Positions 1 to 5,631 of a DNA stretch of 5,631 nt are shown piece after piece. The stretch comes from Candidatus Aegiribacteria sp. (lineage in GTDB: Bacteria > Fermentibacterota > Fermentibacteria > Fermentibacterales > JCC-6), in assembly GCA_030642525.1 (NCBI GenBank), contig DAOWNO010000158.1:1-5631 (forward strand), read 5' to 3'. How positions within the stretch are numbered: the stretch's first letter is position 1; each line of letters opens with the position of its first letter. The position numbers and the translations under genes were made by a program. The notes under the pieces are model-generated. The model saw only the letters and a program-made list of their open reading frames with translations. It had not been told where the DNA came from and made no database searches.

Positions 1-179
1 TCCCTGTCTTTCCATATCTTTCTGCACAGCATGTCCAACAGTATTGACAGAATCACCGTAATGCCGACAGAGATGTAAATCACGCCGACTCTTGTCCATC
101 CGAGGAACAGAATACCCAGCAGAACAAAGAGACCAAAGACAATAAAGCGCCCCACCTGAAGCCAGGTGCGGCGCCCCAT
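1..179 (-). CDS. Unidentified small or N-terminal membrane protein, 3'-truncated
   Basis: An open frame starts at ATG 179 and runs off the left edge, showing 59 codons. The product begins MGRRTWLQVGRFIVFGLF and contains two hydrophobic segments, about residues 10-27 and 32-49. These are separated by a short GWTRVG turn and followed by a basic stretch CRKIWKDR, so a two-helix inner-membrane hairpin with cytoplasmic ends is likely by the positive-inside rule. The frame is closed upstream by TAG just before the alternative ATG at 200. The gene follows pilC after 75 bp in the same direction and has its own GGAG site. I do not recognise a family. In pilB-pilT-pilC clusters the next gene is often the sensor kinase pilS, but PilS normally has more membrane segments, so this is only a possibility. 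A small stand-alone membrane protein is equally possible. Confidence 0.65.
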   Translation of the reverse strand, partial: MGRRTWLQVGRFIVFGLFVLLGILFLGWTRVGVIYISVGITVILSILLDMLCRKIWKDR

Positions 180-187
180 TCTTAGAA

Positions 188-191
188 CTCC
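188..191 (-). promoter_or_regulatory. Ribosome binding site of the small membrane protein gene
   Basis: GGAG lies 8 nt before the ATG at 179-177, a good spacing. An alternative in-frame ATG at 200-198 is preceded by GGGG about 10 nt upstream and would add seven residues. Confidence 0.55.
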
Positions 192-254
192 ATTATGCAT
201 TTTATTCTATCCCCGCATTGCGAAAAACGGGTACTACCTTTTCAGCAACAGTTA

Positions 255-1463
255 TTATGCTCCCACTGTACCGATGAGGTCGAAAATCGGGAGGTACATG
301 GCTATCACGATACCACCCACGATTACACCCAGGACTACGATCATTATGGGTTCGAGAGTTGCCGTAAGACCCGCAACCGCTGTGTCCACCTCTTCCTCAT
401 AGAAGTCGGCAACTTTCAGGAGCATCGTATCAAGCCCGCCGGTTTCTTCTCCAACAGCTATCATCTGAGTAACCATTCCGGGAAATACACCTGAAGCTTC
501 GAGAGGATCCGAAATGTTCTCTCCCCCGGAAATACTTTGCCTTGCTTCCATAATGGCATCCGCGACAACTCTGTTGCCCGAAGTCTTTGAAGTGATACTC
601 AAGCCGTCAAGAATTGACACTCCGCTTGATATCAGTGTACCCAGTGTTCTTGTGAACCTGGCGATAGACATTTTTCTGAGGAGTATTCCAAAGATAGGCA
701 TCTTGAGTTTGATTGCATCAATTAGTTTTTCACCGTTTTTGGTCTTGTAGTACATCTTATATCCGGTAATCAGGGCTACAGCTCCAATGATAATGAATAT
801 CAGGTTTCCCTGTACGAACTCCGACGCAGACACAACAATCCGAGTCGGTAGTGGAAGCTGACCGCCCATATCAGCAAACATCTGCTCGAATATCGGTATT
901 ACAAACAGAAGAAGAGCCATCACAACCACGATAACCACGATAAGTACGACGAGGGGGTACATCATGGCGGATTTGATTTTACCTTTCAGTGCTGATGATT
1001 TCTCCAGATGCGTTGAAAGCCTGTTCAGGATCGTATCAAGAATTCCTCCCTGCTCACCTGCGGCAACCATATTAACGTACAGATCACTGAAAATCTTTTT
1101 ATGCTTGCCGAGGGAATCAGCCAGTGTTCCACCCTTTTCCACATCAGCTGTCACTTCCTCGATAGCATTTTGGAAAATTTTGTTCTCCTGCTGACGGCTC
1201 AGTATCTGAAGACACTTGACCAGTGGAAGCCCGGCGTTGATCATTACAGCAAACTGGCGCGTGAATGCAGAGAGGTCTTTGTCTTTAATGCCTGTACCGA
1301 TTGTGCCAAAGGCAGCCAGATCAAATTTTTTGCCAGCTATCTTTATATTGCTGACACCTCTCTGAGCAAGGAGTTCCTGTGCATCTGCCTTTTTTGCGGC
1401 AGAAATCTTTCCCGACATTCTCCTGCCGGTCCTATTTGTTCCTTCCCATTTGAACTCAGGTAT
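255..1463 (-). CDS. pilC: Type IV pilus inner-membrane platform protein PilC (apparent ATA start)
   Basis: PilC/GspF is the polytopic inner-membrane platform on which PilB and PilT act to assemble and disassemble the pilus. The ATG frame alone (1418-255) gives 387 residues. Codons directly upstream read PEFKWEGTNRTGRR in the same frame, matching the family N-terminus (aromatic-x-W-E-G, then G and a conserved GxIxA further on). The preceding in-frame stop is TGA at 1478-1476, and no ATG, GTG or TTG occurs between it and 1418. I therefore place the start at ATA 1463, giving 402 residues. Two T2SSF domains are visible, with hallmark motifs GEQGG (136-140) and GEETGG (338-343). Predicted membrane segments lie near 169-192, 220-239 and 372-392. 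It ends with tandem TAA TAA. Identity is secure; the ATA start is an inference, and a sequencing error (ATG misread), a start mutation or a small indel remain possible. If only canonical starts are accepted, the CDS is 255-1418. Confidence 0.93.
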   Translation of the reverse strand: MPEFKWEGTNRTGRRMSGKISAAKKADAQELLAQRGVSNIKIAGKKFDLAAFGTIGTGIKDKDLSAFTRQFAVMINAGLPLVKCLQILSRQQENKIFQNAIEEVTADVEKGGTLADSLGKHKKIFSDLYVNMVAAGEQGGILDTILNRLSTHLEKSSALKGKIKSAMMYPLVVLIVVIVVVMALLLFVIPIFEQMFADMGGQLPLPTRIVVSASEFVQGNLIFIIIGAVALITGYKMYYKTKNGEKLIDAIKLKMPIFGILLRKMSIARFTRTLGTLISSGVSILDGLSITSKTSGNRVVADAIMEARQSISGGENISDPLEASGVFPGMVTQMIAVGEETGGLDTMLLKVADFYEEEVDTAVAGLTATLEPIMIVVLGVIVGGIVIAMYLPIFDLIGTVGA

Positions 1464-1468
1464 TTCCG

Positions 1469-1474
1469 CCTCCT
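1469..1474 (-). promoter_or_regulatory. Strong ribosome binding site of pilC
   Basis: A perfect AGGAGG lies between the pilT stop and the conserved pilC N-terminal codons. It is 5 nt upstream of an in-frame ATA at 1463-1461 and 50 nt upstream of the first in-frame ATG (1418), too far to serve the latter. Its position is the main nucleotide-level argument for initiation at 1463. Confidence 0.75.
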
Positions 1475-1478
1475 GTCA

Positions 1479-2549
1479 TTATAAGATATCCCGCCCTGTT
1501 ACAATCATCTGTTCAAGTTCAGCGATATTGTTCGAACGCTCAAGAGCAACTGCTCTGGTTATTTCCTTTTTCTTAAACATGTTGAACAGAGCCTGATTCA
1601 TTGTCTGCATGCCATGTTTGTGTCCTGCCTGCATCATCCCGTATATCTGATGAAGTTTGTCCTGCCTGATCGTAGCTTTAACAGCGGGAGTGCAAACCAG
1701 AACTTCCGCACAAAGAACCCTGCCGTGTCCCCTGGCTTTCGGTACAAGCTGCTGTGTTATTACGCCAAGAGTCACAAACGAGAGCTGACTTCTGACCTGA
1801 TCCTGACTTTGAGCAGGAAATGAATCGATAATTCTGTTAATTGATTCGTAAGTTGAATTTGTGTGCAATGTAGCCATCGTAAGGTGCCCTGTCTCGGCAA
1901 TGTTGAGAGCAACCTGCATTGTCTCCCTGTCTCTCATCTCACCAATCAGCACGACATCGGGATCCTGCCGGAGAACGTATCGAAGCGAATTGGTGAAGGA
2001 ATTGGTGTCCTGCCCTATCTCGCGCTGGTTGATAATACCCTTGTCATGATGATGTACATATTCGATAGGATCCTCAATTGTGATTATATGACAATGCCTT
2101 GAAGTATTGATCTTGCGGATAATAGAGGCCAGCGTAGTTGTCTTACCGCATCCCGTTGGACCTGTCACCAGAATAAGTCCCTGGCGCTTCTCGGCGAGAA
2201 CACTGACTACCGAGGGCAGGCCGAGTTCATCAAAACCGAGTATTTCATGCGGAATAGACCTTATGGCACATGCCACGCATCCGCGTTGAAGAAATACATT
2301 AGCCCTGAATCTGGAAAGCCCTTTGATCCCGAAAGCGAAATCCAGCTCCTTTTCAAGTTCAAATCTCTTTTTCTGCTCATCTTTCAGAAGACTGTATACA
2401 AGATTCTGAGTATCCTGAGCAGTGAGAGGATCATACTCCATTCTGTCAAGTTCCCCGTCTATTCTTACAACAGGAGGAGTTCCTACAGTAAGGTGAAGGT
2501 CTGTAGCACGTCTTTCCATCATTTCTTTTAAAAGAGTCTTTATGATCAT
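1479..2549 (-). CDS. pilT: Twitching motility / pilus retraction ATPase PilT
   Basis: This is a cytoplasmic hexameric ATPase that depolymerises the pilus for retraction and twitching motility. The chosen start gives 356 residues, close to the usual 340-370, and the product begins MIIKTLLKEMMERRATDLHL, the normal PilT N-terminus. The frame is open upstream, with ATGs at 2597 and 2630 inside pilB, but these would add non-conserved residues and lack good ribosome binding sites. Visible motifs are Walker A GPTGCGKTT (130-138), an Asp box TIEDPIEY (157-164), Walker B DPDVVLIGEMRDRET (196-210) and a His box TGHLTMATLHTN (220-231). The C-terminal PilT signature is present as AVKATIRQDKLHQI (289-302; the AIRNLIRE region), followed by GMQTMNQAL (313-321). 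It lacks the zinc tetracysteine motif, which separates it from the two PilB proteins. The stop TAA is followed at once by TGA in another frame, and pilC begins about 15 nt later. Confidence 0.96.
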   Translation of the reverse strand: MIIKTLLKEMMERRATDLHLTVGTPPVVRIDGELDRMEYDPLTAQDTQNLVYSLLKDEQKKRFELEKELDFAFGIKGLSRFRANVFLQRGCVACAIRSIPHEILGFDELGLPSVVSVLAEKRQGLILVTGPTGCGKTTTLASIIRKINTSRHCHIITIEDPIEYVHHHDKGIINQREIGQDTNSFTNSLRYVLRQDPDVVLIGEMRDRETMQVALNIAETGHLTMATLHTNSTYESINRIIDSFPAQSQDQVRSQLSFVTLGVITQQLVPKARGHGRVLCAEVLVCTPAVKATIRQDKLHQIYGMMQAGHKHGMQTMNQALFNMFKKKEITRAVALERSNNIAELEQMIVTGRDIL

Positions 2550-2550
2550 A

Positions 2551-4353
2551 TTAGGCTGAGTGTCCTTCCCTTTTTTGCTGCTTGATACTGGATTCATATT
2601 CCACAGCTGCCTTGAGAACCGCAGGCTCATCTTCCGTGGTTACTCGCATCACTTCTTCCAGAGTGGTAATACCTGCTTTCAGTTTTTCGACTGCATCCAT
2701 TCTGAGTGTTCTCATTCCGTTCCTAACACCCATAGTCCTCAGTTCTCCAGCAGTAACCCTATCAATGATAGACTGTTTTACTGTCTTGTCAATCGATAGA
2801 ACTTCGTAAAGTCCAATTCGTCCCCTGTAACCGGTACCGCTGCAGCTGTTGCAGCCTTTCCCTATATACGTTGTATGATTTTTCATCTCCCCGGGATCAA
2901 TTCCCGCAGCTATATACTCCTTATCGCTGTGCTCATGAGGTGTTCTGCAATGCTTGCATATTTTCTTAACCAGCCTTTGAGCCATGATTGTTCTTATCGC
3001 GGAAGCCACAAGAAATGGCTTTATACCAATATCAACAAGCCTGTTCACCGTACTCGGAGCATCATTTGTATGAATAGTGGAAAAAACCAGGTGTCCGGTC
3101 AATGCAGCTTTTATGGCAATCGAGGCAGTCTCCAAATCTCTGATCTCACCAACCATAATGATATTTGGATCCTGCCTTAAAATCGCACGGAGTGCAGTAG
3201 CAAAATCGTACCCCATACTGAAATTTATCTGTGTCTGTGTAAGACCCTCAATGCTGTATTCTACAGGTTCTTCTGCGGTATGGATATTTCTATTATCCGT
3301 GTTCAGTACACTGAGCGCTGAATACAGCGTCGTGGTTTTCCCACTTCCGGTAGGTCCGGTAACAAGAACAATTCCAAAGGGGGAATTCACTCCCTTCATG
3401 AAAACCTTCAAAGCCTCTTCTGGAAAACCAAGCTCTCTGAGATCGAACTCCAGGCTTCCTCGATCAAGGATCCTGAGAACTATTTTTTCTCCGTTAACCG
3501 TTGGAACTGCACTCACTCTGAAATCAATACTTCTTCCGTCGATTCTGGCCTTTATTCTGCCATCCTGGGTCTTTCTGCGTTCAGCAATATTCATGCCCGC
3601 CATGATCTTGAAACGACTGAGAATCTGTTGCTGTATTTTCTTGGGGAGCTTTCGAACAACAAAACAGGTTCCGTCCCGTCTGTATCTTATCTGGAGGAAA
3701 TTTTCGTAGGGTTCAATATGAATATCACTAACCTCTGTCCGGACTGCTTTTGCTATGATTTCGTTCACAAACCCGACAATAGGACCGTCTACTGCTCCTG
3801 CGTACTCTTCTTCCAGATCTGATTCGAAATCCTCTTCTTCTTCAGGATCGAGAGACCCAACAATCTCCAGTTCGTCAAGTTCACTGCTGTAATCGTTAAT
3901 CTGATCCTTTACCGAAACAAGCGCGTCAGCTTTTCCATAGAGTTCATCCTGTGCTCTTCTTACAGCAGGCGGCGCGGAAGCGTAAACAATAACTTCCTTC
4001 CCGGTAGCAAATTTCACCTCATCGACTGCATACAGATCCCCTGGAGAGCCCATTGCAATGTAAAAGTATTCTCTATCCACCTTGACCGGAGTAATCAGGT
4101 ATTTCCGGGCAAGGTCTTCAGGAAGCGAATCAGCAAGCCGGGAATCAATTTCTATCTCATTGAGATATACAGGTTTAACAGTGTATATCTCTGAAAGAAA
4201 CTCGGTAATAAGATCCTCCGGCACGATTCCCATTGAAATCAGCTGATCCGCGAGTTCGATCTCACCAGGACCGGATTCCCTGATTATCTGATCAATCTCG
4301 TCCTGGCTGACCATTCCTGATTCAAGCAGCATTATTCCCAGTCTGCTTAACAC
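2551..4353 (-). CDS. pilB: Second PilB/GspE-family assembly ATPase, full length
   Basis: This is a 600-residue cytoplasmic ATPase of the GspE/PilB/MshE family, of normal full length. It starts at GTG (4353) with GGAGG 5 nt upstream. Residues about 1-140 form an MshEN-like N-terminal domain beginning RLGIMLLESG. An acidic linker follows (about 158-183, rich in Glu and Asp), then the N2-like region with SDIHIEPY (209-216). The ATPase core has Walker A GPTGSGKTT (333-341), an Asp box HTAEEPVEY (358-366), Walker B DPNIIMVGEIRD (395-406), a His box TGHLVFSTIHTND (419-431) and a zinc tetracysteine motif CKHC (466-469) plus CNSC (501-504). A charged tail of about 30 residues follows the usual family end. 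It is clearly paralogous to the preceding ATPase but well diverged, and TQTQINFSMGYDF resembles GspE-type more than classical PilB proteins. It probably powers extension of the same or an alternative pilus; a type II secretion role cannot be excluded. Its stop lies 1 nt before the likely pilT start. Confidence 0.92.
   Translation of the reverse strand: MLSRLGIMLLESGMVSQDEIDQIIRESGPGEIELADQLISMGIVPEDLITEFLSEIYTVKPVYLNEIEIDSRLADSLPEDLARKYLITPVKVDREYFYIAMGSPGDLYAVDEVKFATGKEVIVYASAPPAVRRAQDELYGKADALVSVKDQINDYSSELDELEIVGSLDPEEEEDFESDLEEEYAGAVDGPIVGFVNEIIAKAVRTEVSDIHIEPYENFLQIRYRRDGTCFVVRKLPKKIQQQILSRFKIMAGMNIAERRKTQDGRIKARIDGRSIDFRVSAVPTVNGEKIVLRILDRGSLEFDLRELGFPEEALKVFMKGVNSPFGIVLVTGPTGSGKTTTLYSALSVLNTDNRNIHTAEEPVEYSIEGLTQTQINFSMGYDFATALRAILRQDPNIIMVGEIRDLETASIAIKAALTGHLVFSTIHTNDAPSTVNRLVDIGIKPFLVASAIRTIMAQRLVKKICKHCRTPHEHSDKEYIAAGIDPGEMKNHTTYIGKGCNSCSGTGYRGRIGLYEVLSIDKTVKQSIIDRVTAGELRTMGVRNGMRTLRMDAVEKLKAGITTLEEVMRVTTEDEPAVLKAAVEYESSIKQQKREGHSA
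2563..2567 (-). promoter_or_regulatory. Possible weak ribosome binding site of pilT
   Basis: AAGGA lies inside the last codons of the upstream pilB, 13 nt before the ATG at 2549-2547. The spacing is longer than optimal. The pilB stop TAA and this ATG are separated by a single T, so re-initiation by ribosomes finishing pilB (translational coupling) may matter more than this site. Confidence 0.35.
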
Positions 4354-4358
4354 TTATT

Positions 4359-4363
4359 CCTCC
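4359..4363 (-). promoter_or_regulatory. Ribosome binding site of the second pilB
   Basis: Reading the minus strand, GGAGG lies 5 nt before a GTG codon at 4353-4351, just after the TGA stop of the upstream ATPase. This site supports GTG as the true start. An ATG at 4365-4363 (out of frame) meets TAA after only two more codons, and the next in-frame ATG is inside the conserved N-terminal motif. Confidence 0.75.
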
Positions 4364-4364
4364 A

Positions 4365-5631
4365 TCATAAACTTGAAATTGTTTCTCTTATTACTTCATC
4401 GTACGTTGTCTCTCCGCGCTCAAGCTTGCGAAGAGCAGATTCTCTCAGATTTACCATACCCTTTGACAATGCTGCTTTTTCTATTTCGATGCTGTTGGCG
4501 TCACCCTCAATAAGCTGTCTTATTTCTTCATCGATGTTCATAACTTCAAAAATCCCTATCCTGCCCTTATATCCTGTATTGTTACAGTACGAACATCCTG
4601 TTCCTTCGAACATTTTCACATTTCGGAACCGTTCCGGATCAATTCCACCATCTATGAATACTTCATCAGGAACACGGATTTCAGTTTTGCATTTAGAACA
4701 GATTTTCCTTATCAATCGCTGCGAAGCGATACATGCCAGCGAAGTGCTGAGCATGAACGGCTCTGTTCCAATATCTATAAGCCTGTTAATTGTGCTTGGA
4801 GCATCATTTGTGTGAGTTGTTGAAAGAACCAGATGCCCTGTCAATGCTGCTCTGATAGCAATTTCAGCTGTTTCCCTATCCCGGATTTCTCCAACCATGA
4901 TAATATCGGGATCCTGTCTGAGATATGCTCTGAGAGCATTGGCGAATGTCAATCCGACGCCGGCGTTCATCTGAACCTGGTTGATTCCCTTCAGATTGAA
5001 CTCTACCGGGTTCTCAGCAGTCATGATATTCACTTCGATACTGTTCAGCTCGGTAAGAGCGGAATAGAGCGTTGTTGTTTTTCCGCACCCAGTAGGACCT
5101 GTCACAAGAACGATGCCGAAAGGTCTTCTGATAGCCTTTCTGAATAATTTAAGGGGTTCTTCCTCGAAACCCAGTTTCTCCAGATCGAGAACAATTTTGG
5201 ATCTATCAAGAAGCCTGACTTCAACCTTCTCCCCAAACAGAGTCGGAAGTGTTGCAAGCCGTAAATCAACAAATCTGTCTCCTACAAGGATTTTCTGCCT
5301 TCCATCCTGCGGAAGATGATGATCCGCGATATTCATGCCGCCAAGAATTTTCAGTCTGCTGACCATGGCAGAACGATATTTTCTGCTGGGACGCATTACT
5401 TCATGCAATACTCCGTCAATTCTGAATCTAACCCTGATATACCGCTCGAATGGTTCGAAATGTATATCACTGGCTCCTCTGCGGACAGCATCAGCAATAA
5501 GACTGTTAACAAGTTTAACTACAGGTGAATCAGATAGATCAAGAGCAATATCCTCCTCATCGTATTCATCCTCTTCAATATCCTCTACGATCATTGACTC
5601 AAAAACTTCATCTCCCACGAGAAGGTCAACA
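4365..5631 (-). CDS. pilB: Type IV pilus extension ATPase PilB, 5'-truncated by window edge
   Basis: This is a cytoplasmic hexameric secretion ATPase of the GspE/PilB family that drives pilin polymerisation through the PilC platform. The frame is open to the window edge, so the N-terminus is missing; a GTG at 5618 is only an internal codon. The 421 visible residues begin with an acidic linker (about 13-33 of the visible part), then the N2-like domain with SDIHFEPF (54-61). The C-terminal ATPase domain has Walker A GPTGCGKTT (178-186), an Asp box MTAENPVEF (203-211), Walker B DPDIIMVGEIRD (240-251) and a His box around TGHLVLSTTHTND (264-276). Paired cysteines CSKC (311-314) and CSYC (346-349) form the zinc-binding tetracysteine motif typical of PilB/GspE and absent from PilT. 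The stretch KGINQVQM is very PilB-like. It ends in TGA, 11 nt before the next ATPase gene. Family assignment is secure; PilB rather than GspE is inferred from the pilT and pilC neighbours. Confidence 0.93.
   Translation of the reverse strand, partial: VDLLVGDEVFESMIVEDIEEDEYDEEDIALDLSDSPVVKLVNSLIADAVRRGASDIHFEPFERYIRVRFRIDGVLHEVMRPSRKYRSAMVSRLKILGGMNIADHHLPQDGRQKILVGDRFVDLRLATLPTLFGEKVEVRLLDRSKIVLDLEKLGFEEEPLKLFRKAIRRPFGIVLVTGPTGCGKTTTLYSALTELNSIEVNIMTAENPVEFNLKGINQVQMNAGVGLTFANALRAYLRQDPDIIMVGEIRDRETAEIAIRAALTGHLVLSTTHTNDAPSTINRLIDIGTEPFMLSTSLACIASQRLIRKICSKCKTEIRVPDEVFIDGGIDPERFRNVKMFEGTGCSYCNNTGYKGRIGIFEVMNIDEEIRQLIEGDANSIEIEKAALSKGMVNLRESALRKLERGETTYDEVIRETISSL

Noticed and set aside
180..254. 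Possible terminator or promoter between pilC and the last gene
   Set aside because: The only hairpin is a 4-5 bp CCCG/CGGG stem with a loop of about 12 nt and no following T-run. A TAGAAT lies just before the downstream start but has no matching -35 element and is too close to the start codon.
1432..1449. Five-codon ATG-to-TAG frame within the start of pilC, possible leader peptide
   Set aside because: It is out of frame with pilC, lies inside codons that encode the conserved PilC N-terminus, and has no ribosome binding site of its own.
3077..3709. 210-codon open frame on the plus strand
   Set aside because: It lies wholly antisense to the conserved ATPase core of the second pilB. Its product shows no recognisable motif, and the frame is explained by codon bias of the real gene. 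The other plus-strand open frames are rejected for the same reason.
5616..5618. GTG as start codon of the first ATPase
   Set aside because: The frame stays open to the window edge, no ribosome binding site precedes the GTG, and starting there would remove the N-terminal domain usual for PilB. It is an internal valine codon.
2551..5631. Recent tandem duplication or direct repeat of the two pilB genes
   Set aside because: The two proteins differ throughout, including in the Asp box, linkers and zinc region. The shared nucleotide stretches are short and confined to conserved motifs, so they are old paralogs.

Overview
The window is a single co-directional block on the minus strand. It encodes the cytoplasmic motor and inner-membrane platform of a type IV pilus (T4P) or related type IV filament machine. 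In transcription order (high to low coordinates) it holds: a 5'-truncated PilB-type extension ATPase (5631-4365), a second full-length PilB/GspE-type ATPase (4353-2551), a PilT-type retraction ATPase (2549-1479), the PilC/GspF-type platform protein (1463-255), and the first 59 codons of a small hydrophobic protein that runs off the left edge (179-1). There is no RNA gene, mobile element, CRISPR array or long non-coding stretch. The largest gap is 75 bp, between pilC and the last gene.

The genes are packed like an operon: 11 nt between the two pilB genes, 1 nt between the second pilB and pilT, and about 15 nt between pilT and pilC. No promoter or convincing terminator is visible, so the promoter probably lies beyond position 5631 and transcription probably continues past position 1. 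The expected division of labour is that the PilB hexamers power pilus extension, PilT powers retraction, and both act on PilC in the inner membrane. Two different extension ATPases sharing one PilC and one PilT is the main architectural peculiarity.

The most notable sequence-level point is the start of pilC. The first ATG of its frame (1418) removes the conserved N-terminal family signature, which is present in frame just upstream. The only start fitting both the signature and a perfect AGGAGG ribosome binding site is an ATA codon at 1463. This is either a rare non-canonical start or a one-base error or mutation (plus-strand t instead of c at 1461).

The gene set and order (pilB-pilT-pilC) suggest a Gram-negative-type (diderm) bacterium, as in Myxococcota, Desulfobacterota or various uncultured diderm phyla. 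Base composition is moderate. The lineage cannot be fixed from this window alone. All plus-strand open frames appear to be shadows of these genes.
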